DNA of 64,000 nucleotides from Purshia tridentata (taxonomy: Eukaryota > Streptophyta > Magnoliopsida > Rosales > Rosaceae), in the NCBI GenBank assembly GCA_003254885.1, contig QANT01006790.1, positions 16,243-80,242 of the forward strand, in the 5' to 3' direction. The notes beneath the pieces are model-generated. The model was not told where the DNA came from and made no database searches. It was given only the letters and a program-made list of their open reading frames with translations. Below are positions 24,701-37,600 of this stretch, in pieces (position 1 is the stretch's first letter; every line of letters starts with the position of its first letter). The position numbers and the translations under genes are program-made.

Positions 24701-25385
24701 GAACACTACCATAGGAGGCTCTACAAGATGAGGCCCAGAAAAAAGTGAAGGAAGAATTGACGAGTATGGAATACATAGTAGTACAAAAATCAAAGGGGAG
24801 AGGGAGAGGAGGAGGGAGAGGAGGGAGGGGTGGAATGGTCATTTTGCAAAGAAAAGAGGTAGTACAGGTCTGCTAGCTGCCTGCACCATCGTCCAGCCTC
24901 CTCCTGTGCGTGATTTTTAAGTGGGTGTGCGCGGGATCGATTGTCAGTACAACAAAGAGAGTGAAGAGAGAGAAAGGCTAGTTGGGAGGGGGTCACGGGT
25001 TTGTCTTGAAAGGCCCTTATTTCACAGTCCTAGACAGACAGACACATATTCTCTCACTACCATAACCGAGGTCGGAAAAACAAAATTATAATATCCCCAT
25101 CAAAACTTTAAAACACATATCAATATATATCATATCATTGAAAATTAAACCAAAAAAAAAAAAAACAAAAAGCAAATGTACAACCCCATAATAAGCACAC
25201 CACCACAAACCCTTTTCCTCCAACATTTTTTATCCTCTCTCTCTCTCTCTCTTTCTCTCTCACTCACTCACTCACATCCTTCTTAAAACCTCCATTATTT
25301 CATCCTCCTCAGATCTCTTCTCTTCTCTTCTCTTGTCAAGAATCTTCTACTGAGCTTCTTCTTCTTGTTTTATCTGGTTTGAGAT

Positions 25386-26663
25386 ATGGCGTTGATGATA
25401 GACAATTGCGAGGGCATACTGCTCTCCCTAGACTCCCACAAGTCAGTCCCGGCTCCATTCCTCACCAAAACCTACCAGCTCGTAGACGATCCCGCCACCG
25501 ACCACATCGTCTCCTGGGGTGAAGACGACACCACCTTCGTCGTTTGGCGCCCTCCCGAGTTCGCCCGTGACCTCCTCCCCAACTATTTCAAGCACAACAA
25601 CTTCTCCAGCTTCGTCCGCCAGCTCAACACTTATGTATGTATATATATATGTACCCACTAAAAACCCTAAATTTTTTGTATTTATATGCATATGCTTTCA
25701 GTGGCCTTTTGTGTTTTGATTTTCACGGACTGGATTTTTCTGTAAACCTTGCTCTAGGGTTTTAGGAAGATTGTACCGGACAGGTGGGAGTTTGCCAACG
25801 AGTTTTTCAAGAAGGGAGAGAAGCATTTGCTGTGCGAGATCCACAGAAGAAAGACGGCTCAGCCGCAGGTGTCCATGAACCACCACCACCACCACCACCA
25901 CAATCCCCATTCACCGCTTGCTGGCATCAACGGCCATCCGGGCTTCTTCCCCTTCCCTTCCCGAGGCAGCATCTCGCCTTCTGACTCTGACGAGCCGCCC
26001 AATTGGTGCGACTCACCTCCCCTCTCTTCCCCAACGTGCGGTGGCGCCGCCGGCGGAGTTTCTTTTTTGAACGGAGGTGGTGGCAACAACAACAACAACA
26101 ACAACGTCTACTTGAACACCTCTGTGACGGCGCTGTCGGAAGATAACGAGAGGCTGAGGCGGAGCAACTCGATGCTAATGTCGGAGCTGGCCCACATGAG
26201 AAAGCTGTACAACGACATTATCTACTTTGTTCAGAACCATGTGAAGCCTGTGGCGCCGAGCAATTCTTACCCTTCCTCTTTGCTTCTTTGCAACCCACCT
26301 GGCGGTGGTGGTAATACTGGAGCTTCGGGTTTGCACAAGCCTTTCAACAGTCAGGTTCTGGGTTACTATCAAACTGCTAATAATATTAATAACCACCCTA
26401 ATCATCATGTTATGAGCAACTCTCCAAGCAAGACCACCACGTCAAAGAGCAGCTCCGTCACGATTCTCGAAGAACCACCCACTAGCAATGGTGGGTGCAA
26501 AACCAAACTGTTTGGGGTGCCGCTGCTTCACTCCAAGAAGAGATTGCACCCGGAGTATCACAATGGGTCCAACCAGATGAGCAGCATGGAGGCCACCAAG
26601 GCTCGTTTGATTTTGGAAAAGGATGATTTAGGTCTCCATCTTATGCCCCCATCCACGTGTTAG
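25386..26663 (+). CDS. HSFB4: Class B heat-shock transcription factor HSFB4 (SCHIZORIZA-type repressor)
   Basis: Two exons (25386-25634 and 25758-26663; intron 123 bp at the conserved position inside the DNA-binding domain, between LNTY and [12 protein letters not shown]) give 384 aa. The N-terminus [20 protein letters not shown] is characteristic of B4. The HSF DNA-binding domain spans about residues 22-116. A poly-His run (125-131) and poly-Asn/Gly tracts form the linker. The HR-A/B coiled coil is about 205-246. The class B repression motif LFGVPL is at 334-339, followed by a KKRLH basic nuclear signal. No activator AHA motif is seen. In Arabidopsis HSFB4/SCZ controls root stem-cell and ground-tissue asymmetric divisions. 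The gene stands alone between long noncoding flanks, as is common for developmental regulators. Confidence 0.96.
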
Positions 26664-26718
26664 TTAGCTAGCTAGATAGCTTCCTCCTCAAATCCATTCA
26701 AAACTTTGAAAGGTTTCT

Positions 26719-26720
<2 letters not shown>

Positions 26721-26789
<69 letters not shown>

Positions 26790-26794
26790 NTTTT
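26721..26794. repeat. Poly(T) tract with an ambiguous base
   Basis: About 74 T in a row with a single N at 26790, beginning about 58 bp after the HSFB4 stop codon. The N probably marks an assembly uncertainty, so the true length is unknown. Confidence 0.9.
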
Positions 26795-29298
26795 CTACTT
26801 AATTTCTTGTTTTGATTGTATTTCTGGTCTCTCGATCAGATCGAGTCAGATGATGAAATATGTGTGTGGGTGTTTGTGAGTCGACTCACTCTAGCTCTCT
26901 GTATATATAACTTTAGTGTCAGTAATTTCTCCACCAATGCAGGTGTGGGTTTTTGTTAGAGTGATGATCAGTCAAGTGTTGAAGATCTTAAAGTTAATTA
27001 TAAGTTCAAAAACTGCCAACACCATGTTTTTTATTTACAGTGGTGCGATTTATTGCTTTCCCATTGTTGGTCTCTTTTTTCCTCCTCTTCTTTCTTCACC
27101 TGCAGGCTGCTGCAGTTTCTGAATATGATCCCTGAATGTTTCAGTTCCATTAATGCCAGAGATGGTTTTGCCCATTTGAGCTCTTTTGAAAATAATAAAG
27201 CTGAGAGTTTGCAGTCTGGTTCATGTATTGACAATTTTCTCTAGGGCTTTCTCTGATTAATATTAGTCCCAGCCATTAATGCTTCATACGTACAAAAGAT
27301 AAATAAAATAAATATATGGGTAAAAAAGAAAAAGCAGCTGACACCGCATGACAATTCGGTGTTCAAAATCCAAGTATATTATATATGATCATCAGTGCAA
27401 TTATTATTATTATTATGATGATGATGGATCAGGATGATCACCATATATAATTGTGAAAGAAGAAAGTATACTATGATTTACTGAAAAGAAAGCTATCATG
27501 TCGTTTTGATCAAGGTTCTAATCTCCACCATTTCTCGTTTCTATGAACTGTCAGTCCTCACGCAGCAAAAAGCCAAATACATACTTACAAATACCACTAC
27601 ACTACAGATGTGTTGTAACTTGTAAATAAGAGAGATCTCAAAATAAATAAATATGGTGGGGTTTTCGATGACAGCGAAATGTGAGAGAAAACTGACTGAA
27701 AATGTGGGTTTGAAATGTTTCCATCAATGCTTCTATGCTTCTTCTTCTTCTTCTTCTTTGGACCAGAAACCTTTGCCTTTTCCTACTTTAAGTACCTGAT
27801 CAACGTCTTAAAACCCTATTTGGAATATCTTCTCTTCTATAGTTGTATATATTCATTTATTGCATGCTCATCTCAGTAATGCTTTAAATCTTCACTGCTA
27901 GTCTAGCTACCAGCAGGTTCATCATAATAAGAAAAACTTCTTTATTTGCTAATAAACCCCTTCTCTTTTATGTTCTTTCCTTGTCTGATCTCTTTCTCCA
28001 AACATCCCCATACGACTCGTTTGACCAAGTATCCCCAAAACCACAGCTCGACTCTTTTGTTGTTAATGCAATTTTAGGGCATTAAAAACGACCTGTGAAT
28101 TAAGACATGTGAGAGTGAGACAGAGATCTATTTTAAGCGCATGGAGAGAAAAAGTGAGCAAATAACATTATAGAATTAAAATAGGATATTTTGGAATACG
28201 TTTGTCGTACTCATGCAAAAAAAAAGAGAAAAAAGAAAACCTTAGCCCTAGATCCACACCAGCGACCAGTGGTAGGTGTAGAAGCTTTTGTCCTTCATTG
28301 GGTCGTCGTGGCACGTGACTAGAAATATGCACGTGCAGTCAGCGGTGTGTGTGTGTGGAATAGAAGTTTATAAATATGGTGAGCTTTTTTGATCCGAATA
28401 CTTTAGTGTGACTGTGGGGTTAAAAACTTTAAGTGGGTGATGGATGGGATGCAAAAGTGGATATGGATACGGATCATCCGGGTGAAATATGCTTTAGTCT
28501 TTGGGTATTGGACCACGAAATGGGTTATTGAAAGCTTAAAAAGGTAAAAAAGAAAAATGGAAATTAAAAAAGACATGTTTGCTACGTTTAAGTCTTTTTG
28601 AATGCACTTTATTGACAATTTATATTCTCTCTTTTGGTATAGCACACTTTTTTGACAACTTAAAAATGACTAATAATATAATATTGTCAAATTAAGAAGT
28701 ATACCATTGCAAGATTGTATTAGGTAATAATAGGTTACTATGTTTAAGTAGATTTTTTTTTTTTTTGCCTTAAAAAGATCCAAGTTAAATAGATTCATCA
28801 TTTGGTTAATTTATAAATGAGAATTATCGTGTTTGAAATATAATATCGAAATGCATAATTAATTCAGTGCTCATCATTTCATAAAATGATCCTTTGCTTT
28901 ACTTTAGTTTTTATTCAGAATGATAAGTATTTTTAAAGTGTTTTAGTACCAAAAAAATGTTTGTATTTTCTTGTCTCTTTTCTTGCCCTCTTGGGATTAT
29001 TTTATTCAGTGTTCCAAAGCTGACAAGGTTACAAAGGCTAAAGGAGGGGGAGTTAATACATAAAAGATTGAGGATTACACCATTTTGGGCCAGACTGGGC
29101 CTTAGAACTATTTTGTTTGGTTTTTCAAGGTCCAAGAAGAAAACATTAATGGCCAAGAATAATGAAACTCAAGCCCATGTAGGCCCATATGAGACATTGT
29201 GATCCCGACAGAGTTTAGGATTGGATAGATTTTATGGACACCCAAACTTATTCTTTGTGTTTCGAATGTTCGGCCTTTAATTTTACAGCAACTTTTTT

Positions 29299-30590
29299 TA
29301 AACTCTCTAATTACCAAAAAAATTTTCTAAGCCCTCACCTATTTAGAAACTCTCCAAAAACCCCCTAAAATTTATAATGCCTCTTTTACCCTTCTGACAC
29401 GTTCTGACGCGCTCTGATGCGCGCTCAATGTAACTGTTTTTTAATACAGTTACACTTCAATATAGTTATACTGTCACTGAAATTGAAACTGAATTTTAAA
29501 AAAATAATTACATTGAAACACAATTTCAGAAATACAATTACACTAAAAATAACTAAAAATAATTAAACTATTATTTTTCAACAAAAAAACACTTGCAAGC
29601 GCATAAAAAAAAAAATTACACATGCATTGAAAAAATAGCTACACTTTCATTAAACAAACAGTTACACCTTCACTAAAAAATAATTACAGCATTATTCTTT
29701 CAGTGAGAAGAAAATATAATTACACCATTACAATAAAAAAAATAGTCCTTGATTTAAAACCCCCTAGCCATTCAAAAACTTGAATTCAGTTTCACTAAAA
29801 ATAGAATTTAGTTTCACAGTTTCAGTGAATACAGTAAAATTAAATTCAATTTCATTAGATGCATAGAAACTGAAACCGAAAAATAAACAAAACACCTGTT
29901 ACTTGTTATGTGTTGTTATTGTAGTTAATTATAATTAATTATCTAAAATTTATATCTTAGTGCTTCATTATGATAACAGATCAAATTAATTGAAAAATAA
30001 AAATATATATATGTATCACATTGATTTTTACAAAATGGATCATTATATTGAGACCATTACGACCAAATAGAGCATGGGTTAAGCTAGAAGAGATTTGAAG
30101 ACATCAAAAAGGCTTCTCCTGCTTCCTGTAGAAATTTTTTGGCCTAAGATATATAAAAAGAAAAAAATGGTGGACAATGAAGTTGATCCAATGGTGTATC
30201 TTACTGCTTAATTATGTTACTTGCTCCAGCGCTCCAGCTTGCTCCAGTGTTGACCTAACAGCTTGAGCTTTCATAAGTGGGGCAAGAATAAAGCGTCCAT
30301 AATAAAGACTTTTATTAATGAAATTTTTTTGATGTATCTGGCAAACCAGAGGAGAGAGAGAGAATCGGAGGAGAGAGAGGTTAAGCAGAGAGAGAGAGTT
30401 TCACGTAGAGGGAGGAAGAAAAAATGAAACAAGGTATAATCAAAATTTTATTTAAAAAAGGGGTCAACTGTAGATGGGTGTAGGTTGACTAGGGGGTTTA
30501 GTAAAATATTAAGTGAAAAATTAGGGGTTTTAAGAGAGCAAAATTTTGGGTGGAGGCTATGAGAGATTTTATCTCTAATTAGGGGGTTTA
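29299..30590. mobile_element. Probable non-autonomous DNA transposon (~1.3 kb)
   Basis: The left end TAAACTCTCTAATTACC is matched by the reverse complement of the right end, TAAACCCCCTAATTAGAG. Roughly 70% similarity continues inward for about 40 bp (a CTAAGCCCTCACC-like block against CATAGCCTCCACC). The interior has no ORF. It contains many degenerate ATTACACT/CAGTTACAC units (29430-29740), a small GC-rich TCTGACGCG repeat (about 29393-29430) and a GA-rich patch near 30350-30420. No target duplication was seen, so the boundaries are approximate. Confidence 0.4.
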
Positions 30591-31390
30591 TAATTATTTA
30601 TATTTAATTTTATCCTTATAAGTTCATAACTGTGAAATTGAAAAAAAAATTAAACATTAAAATAAATTTAGAAAAGGAAAAAAAAAAAAAAAAAAACCTT
30701 TCAGCCTCAACAACTTTCCCCCCACCCAATGAATTAAATTCAAGGGTTTAAAAATATAAAACTTTTGAAAGAATTTTAATTTTGTTGAAAATTTATACGA
30801 TTATAATTTTTAACAAAATTTCATTAATATTAATTCAGTAATATTTCGAAACCTCAAAAAAATAAAATTTTTTGAAACTTAATTCCTTGTCTCCACCTAA
30901 TATAATTTAGGACTCAATAGACTTTATGGATACACAAACTTGTTCTTTGCATCTCCAATGTTATGTCCTTATATAAATTTTAAAGATTAAAAGAAATTAA
31001 AAAAAGAAAAAAGAGAACCTTCTCGCCTAAAAAAGTTTTTCGCTATTTAAAACTATACAATCTCGTTGCCAGCCAACAATCTTGCTACTAGCTCCCCTCT
31101 CCCCTTTTCTTTTGCTCCTCTCTCTTTGTCCTTCAATTCATTTTTCTCTCCCTAACATGGTACTCATGTCGTTTGATAAAATTTTACTTGATTGATTAGT
31201 GAACAAAATTTTATTTAGTTTATCAATTGAAAAACGCTATATAAATTTAGCAAGCCGCACATGATGAAATGCTTACATAGAATTTTAACTACATTTTTAT
31301 TTGAGGTTGCCTATATAGAAATATAGATTGTGAAAAATACAAGAATTATACAATCTTAGAAGAACAATTTACCTAGCAGCAAAAAGAAAA

Positions 31391-31655
31391 AAAAAACAAT
31401 TACCGGAAAAATAAATCAAAATTAGAATCACATTCACATAGACGCGAAAACGGCCCCGTTTACTGAGAAATCTTCCCGGCTTTTGCCGCTTGGCCGCGCG
31501 TCACTCTTAAGCCCTAGCAAAACAAAAAAAAAAACAATTACCGGAAAAATAAATCAAAATTAGAATCACATAGACACGAAAACGGCCCCGTTTACTGAGA
31601 AATCTTCCCGGCTTTTGCCTCTTGGCCGCGCGTCACTCTTAAGCCCTAGCAAAAC
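31391..31655. repeat. Tandem duplication of the RID3 promoter (~135 bp unit)
   Basis: The block from CAATTACCGG through CGGCCCCGTTTACTGAG to AAGCCCTAGCAAAAC occurs at 31397-31523 and again at 31535-31655. The first copy has 6 extra bases (ATTCAC) and a few substitutions (GACGCG/GACACG, GCCGCTT/GCCTCTT). Each copy carries an AAGCCCTAGC motif resembling a telo-box. The second copy ends about 155 bp before the RID3 ATG, so the unit lies in the promoter or leader. Confidence 0.93.
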
Positions 31656-31810
31656 CTCAGAGTAACTCCAGCTGTTGAGTGCGGCAAGTGCCTCACGACG
31701 TTCACGTTTCGATTACAGTGTTCGAGAAACCAAAACTAAAAACTCCGAGTATAAAGCTCTCTTGGCAGCAGCTCAGTGTTGCAAGTTGCTACCCATTATC
31801 GTTAATCTCA

Positions 31811-34637
31811 ATGGAGCTGGTGGTCGCCTCGTCTTCAATCGAAGCAGGGATCGGCTGCTGGGACCTCCATACCGGCGCCGAGCACCTCCGCTACAAGCTC
31901 TGCACCTCTCCGCCACACGGTCTCGTCTGCGTCGGCGAGCGCTTCCTCGCCTGCTCTCAGCTGCGCGACTCAAACGCCTCCTCTGGCTCGGTCCAGTACT
32001 GGTCCTGGTCCAAGGTCCGTCCTTCTTTACTATTGATACAAACTGTTTGATGAATTGCCTCCATTAATACCTCATATATTATTAATTATTTGAAATATTT
32101 GTATTCTTTTGCAGCCTCAAGTTGATGTTAAGAGCTTTCCAGCAGAACCAATCCGGCCACTCGCTGCTAACAGCGAAGGCACATATATTGTTGGCGGAGG
32201 TCAATCTGGGAATATCTACTTGTGGGAGGTTAATTTTCTTAAGATTTTGTATTTCTATTTATGATTAATTATGGTTTTATTCAATATTTTGATTTTAAAT
32301 GCTAATATACCTGTTTATTTTTGGCTTCTAGGTTCTTAGTGGTAGGCTGCTTAAGAAATGGCCTGCTCACTATAGAGCTGTTAGTTGCTTGGTATTTTCA
32401 GATGATGGCTCCCTACTGATTTCAGGTTCGGAGGATGGAGGCATTAGAGTCTGGTCCCTTATATTGTACTCACTCTCATCTTCAACTTTTATATCTTAAT
32501 ATTATGTGTTTTTTTTAATCCAATTAGACACTGGAAATGACTATATCTCTATCTATTGAATCTTTCAGGTTATTCGATGATTATCAAAGGGAGCAACAAA
32601 ACCATCTGTATGAATATAGTTTTACCGAGCACACTCTTTGTGTAACAGATATCGCAATGGGATTTGGTGGATGCAATGCCATTATCGTGTCAGCTTCAGA
32701 GGATCGGACGTGTAAGGTGTGACATGCTCTTTAGTAATTATAGACTGTATATGGTATCGTAATAATGTTTTGTCATTACAGACGGATCATATACTCAATA
32801 GTGTTAACTAAGGAAATTAAAATAGCTATAATTGAAAATGATTCACGAATTCACCATCAATTCATAATATTGAGAAAAAGGTAACTCAATATCTCTTACA
32901 CGTTGTCTAGTTATTATGGTAATGATGTATTCTTATTCATCCCAAAGAAATTATGCATGCTCCATCTGGTATTTATTATTTTGATTTGGATGTACATTTT
33001 CTTAGGTTTGGAGCTTATCAAAAGGGGCATTGTTGAGGAATATAGTCTTCCCCACAATAATTGATGCAATTGTGCTGGATCCTGGTGAACATGTGTTCTT
33101 TGCTGGTGGTAGAGATGGCAAGATATATGTTGCTGCACTTAATGCTGTAAGCACACCTAGCAACAAGTATGGGTCGCATATCATCAGTTGCTTCTCAAAT
33201 CACAGGTTTCTCTCCTTTTCTGATAGTTTAATCATTTCATGAACTTACAGATATTCCAATATGTAGTTTGCTTTGTTATTCGTACGAGTTGTCTTCAATT
33301 ATGCGCCTCTAGTTTGTAAATTTTGTGTTACATTCACAATCATATAAGGAAAACTTACTTTACCTTCATTCTAGTTTCATATGCTCTTGTAATAATTGGT
33401 TATTGTAGTTTCACATGCTCTTGTTTGGCCATGGAAGGAAAGTGTCTATGTCTTTTTTCAAATTATACCTTCCAAAGATTGTTGCATGTGTTAGAAACTC
33501 TGAATTCATTCATTTAGTTGTGATAGACTTTGCATTTCTGGTAAATCACTGTTATATCTTTCTGCAGGGATTTTTTCTTTTTTGAACAAGTAAAACTATT
33601 TAACTGACATCTTCATGCTTTGATTTTTGAGCAGCAAGGCTGTTACTTGCTTAGCATATGGTATAGCTGGAAATTATTTGATTTCTGGATCAGAGGATGG
33701 CATGGTTCGAGTTTGGGATGCTAGAACTCATAACATTGTTCGGGTTTTCAAACATGCAAAAGGTTATCGCAATACTATATGAATTATTGCTTTTGTGCTT
33801 GCATAAGCTTTTTCTAATAAGTTTCTGTGTATATGTATATATTATGAGTACTGCTTTCGAAATTGCTTCCTGTTAATAAAGTTTCACTAATTATTTTTAT
33901 CGTCTTCCCCAAATTTATGCATTTTCAAGGATATCGATGCAATCCTACTGCAAAGTAGTGTACCACTCTTTCCTATTAGATTTGAAATTCTAAATTCTTA
34001 GATATTTACACGGTGTTGTGCAGGTCCAGTGAATAATATTCTAGTTGTTAGACAGCAACTTTGCTTCAACTCTCGGATGAATCCAAATTCACAAGCTTCC
34101 TCTAGAAGGCACGGGTCATCATTACCACCTCCATTGGAAAAGCATGCAAATCCAGACTATGAAAACAAAGACTTTAAGACAGTCCTTGGTCTACGGCCTG
34201 CTTGCAGTAAATCTACAGATGCAGTGTACTTCAGTACTCATGTGATGGAAAGTCAAATCAGAGAGCTTCAGGTTTTTATGGATACATAAATTTTCTTAAT
34301 ACACTTCATTTTCATAGATGTAGACATTTCTAGAGCATGCTCGTATACACAAACTGATGTTTCTAATAATATTTCTTAATCATTCAACTACTGAAAATGA
34401 ATGGCATATCCTCCATGGATGTCAAACCTTACTTTCAACCTTTTATTTTGGCGTTATTTTCAGCAACATGGCTCTGCTGCATCTGAAATGGAGATAGGAA
34501 GACTAAACCTCGATTGTAAAAGGTCCGCACAAATGGTTCAGCAGTGGAAAAAAATGTATGAAAACTTGCATCAGTTCTGTGTAAACGAGCTTTTAGATGG
34601 TGATGAAGCAGGAGTCCCAAAAGGAAATGCCCCCTGA
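31811..34637 (+). CDS. RID3: WD40-repeat protein RID3 / IPI3-like ribosome biogenesis factor
   Basis: Eight exons (31811-32014, 32115-32228, 32332-32465, 32569-32716, 33006-33205, 33635-33762, 34024-34271, 34464-34637) join in frame to 449 aa. Recurrent WD40 signatures are visible: GIGCWDLHTG, GGGQSGNIYLWE, SGSEDGGIRVWS, SASEDRTCKVWS, AGGRDGKIYVAA and SGSEDGMVRVWDA. A C-terminal helical tail follows. The order and sequence match Arabidopsis ROOT INITIATION DEFECTIVE 3, the plant counterpart of yeast Ipi3 in the Rix1 complex that matures the 60S subunit in the nucleus. The start ATG is the first in the leader after the promoter duplication. All introns are GT-AG. Confidence 0.93.
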
Positions 34638-37600
34638 GTATAGCTAATTTGGCCCAACAGCATCCAAATTTGAAGGTACAATCAGTATATGGTTATAAGA
34701 TGCCCTATCCATTTTTGTTTTGTTATTTGTAATCAGTCTCCATTTACATTAGATTTCACATCCATCTTTTAAGTTGTGAATCACATTGTTGCATTAGTTA
34801 GCAGCCACCGGTATAGTTGTAGGCCTATGGCATACTTTCCTCTTAACTCTGTACACTCTAGGATGCTGAATGGTTAAATTGAACTCCGGCATTATGTTTT
34901 TCCATTTGTGGGCAAAGAATTTTGGTCTTTGTGATTCTACCTTTTGTTAAATAATCAGTCTTGATAATATTCTCATTTGCGCTGCATACAAAGCAATCTG
35001 TAAGACACTTGGCTGTATGGCATTACGACGGAGTGTAGTCTCTATCGGTCATTTTCTTTACTTAATAGGAATTTATGTTTGATATTGATGTGGGAGACTC
35101 GCTTCCAAATATAACCAACCACTCCCACAAATGAGGCCCTATATGGACAGCTTAATAACAAATGTACATTGTTCTAAGGCCCGGCATAGGTTTTGTTTAA
35201 GTTGTATGGCCAAGAAAATCCCCTTCTATTTGATTTCCATTGGAAACAGAAATAAAACCCGTTTGAATTTGTGTTTGTTTAAAAGAGTAAAACATGATGA
35301 TGATCAATAACAAAACTCGATAGGTTTATACTTTCAGTCTTAAATATGTTTGTATCTGATAAGAGTACGGTATTATTGGCCGAAGTCTTTAATTATTGTA
35401 TTATGATTGTAACACAGAACTCCAAAGCGTTGAAAGCCCAACAGTTGCTATTTTAGACAAAAAGCAGCCCGTGAGATGACCAAGCGTGTTATGACGCATA
35501 AGACCAGCAAAGAAGCAAAGCGTACCAATACTAAAGTCGTTTTGGACACCCTTTTCCTTCAAAAGCCTGACTGGCAGTGGCTTCTGGCCTGCATTGTGAA
35601 AATGGACGCACCAAACTTCGAACCCAAACAGTTGGTAAGATGCTTTGACCGTCTGATTTGCCCAATCGGGAGACCAGAAAGCAACTGAAAACCATCCAAA
35701 TTTGAATGTGATGAAAATCATGCAGAGAGAGAGATCAAATAGGGGACCATTTCTCATAAAATAACAACAACAATATAATTATTTATTATTTTATTGTGCA
35801 ATAAGTTAATTATTTTCTTCTCTCTGAGAGTCTGCTCGCGATTCCCAATGGGGGGAGGAGGGAAGGTAAAGACTAAAGAAAGTAGGAGAAGCAAGAATTA
35901 TTGAAAGAAAAACAAAATGGTATGGTTTGGTGGTATTATAATATATGTACAAGTAGTATTATAAATGTGATGTGGGGAAGAAGATAAGGTGGTGCAACAA
36001 CGCCAGTGATAATGCAAAGTTAAAATTCCCACCCAACGCCAACATCTCTCTCCTTTAGATTCTTTTTATCCAATCCGATCGAACTTCTTCTTACACAGAT
36101 CACATGTCCCTGTATTCATGCCTAGCTCTTCACCAAAACTAAAAAAAAACAATATATATACTAATGGGGATAGAGTTTTCATCATCTGATCGATATATAG
36201 AATATAGTTGAATATATCCTCCAAAACCAAATTTTTATTAACTCATTGCGCTATACTAGTTGTACCTATATATATAACATATATCATCAAATTAATTCTA
36301 GTACATAAGTATTCATTTGTATCATAAACACAATATATACTCTTTTCCCCACCTGTCGTGTATTGAATATTGGAGTACAATATTGTACAAATAGCATTAT
36401 TTGTGTATCAAATAATCACTATTTGTGTATCCAATAATCACTATTTGGAATCCTAAACCAGTGCCAGTCAGTCGGCGGTAATTAAATAAAGGCTTTTTGT
36501 TTTATTTTTTATTATCTATATTACACATTTACACAGTTACACTACACCTCCTGCATGCTGCAAGGTAAGTATTTGGTTGGAAATTTCAGCACATGAATCA
36601 GGAGCGGTTGCATCAGAACCTGATCCTTCTCGAAAAGCGTTCTCAGGCAAATGACAATAGAAGATGAGCAGGTTTACCCTGTAACTGTGGTACACCGTAT
36701 GACATATATTCACCTTAATCAAAATTGTGTCAAATAATTTGAACATATTATCTTGTCAAATAAGCAATTAATACATTAATCCTAAATATAGTAGCCAGCT
36801 AGGAGTCTAGGACTCTCCAATTGGACCATTTGGCAGAGTTTGGTGGTCCACACGGCATACCCCGGTGGATGAACAGCACCGGATTCCCACCGCCAACGAA
36901 GAAAGGAAAGGAATGTATATATCTGTCGTTTATAGGGGTGCTGGTGAGATTTCTGACACCTGTCATGTGGGAGTGGGGCTTTGGGCTTCTTAAAAGAAAG
37001 TGAATTTTAAGGCATTCCCTATAGTTGACAGTTTCCACTCAATGCATTTTTTTATTACAACAAAACTTTCTCAGAAGAAAATATGATTCATGCACCACCA
37101 AAAGCACTTATTGTATTGCTTTCACTACTCCCTACAACATTTGGCATCTCATCTCATCAACCCTCCAATCGCTTCATCACATTCACTTATTTGCATTATC
37201 TCAACTCATCGTATTTTACACCATTTATTTATTAAAACTAATATTTACTTATCTGAGATCTATTGAAATTGTGTGGTATTTGGAAATTAAAAAGAACTTT
37301 ATTAGAGAGATGAAATAAAATATAAATGGTGATTGAATCCTCGTGTATTTTATTAGATTTGGTCATTGGTCAATTGTTACTATATATAGGTCCATAGGCG
37401 ACAGAGCTTTCCCACTAGCGTGTTAATTTAATGGTCCAGATGGAATGATAGAGAGCATGCTCTTCCACATCTAGCTAGCAATTATCAGATATATATCGAC
37501 TATTTTTTTAAACTTTTTATCCCTCTAACAAAAGAAGAGATTGTTTTCCCAATAAAGAAAGGGAATAAAATCAAGGAAACAAAAGAAGAAAGCACAACAG

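Larger units (their letters stand above)
14746..25385. other. 10.6-kb gene-poor region upstream of HSFB4
   Basis: No protein gene could be supported; all open frames are short and low in complexity. It is rich in (AT)n, (GA)n and (CA)n tracts and TTAATT motifs. Decayed duplications occur, for example near 15275-15400, where TTATTAAC plus an AAGNAGANATGG-like block occurs twice. A TATA-like GTATATAAAAAG near 18922 precedes a pyrimidine-rich stretch and could mark an unrecognised noncoding transcript. Part of this interval is likely regulatory DNA for HSFB4. Confidence 0.5.
26664..31390. other. Intergenic region between HSFB4 and RID3
   Basis: HSFB4 3' UTR with a poly-T run, then AT-rich spacer. 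From about 29.2 to 31.0 kb it is built of degenerate repeats (see the element at 29299-30590). A G-box pair (two CACGTG cores about 20 bp apart, near 28312-28336) is visible. No gene was recognised. Confidence 0.55.

Noticed and set aside
35401-35757. 118-codon open frame on the minus strand
   Set aside because: No recognisable domain, overlapping open frame on the other strand, no splice context. Looks like chance in the spacer.
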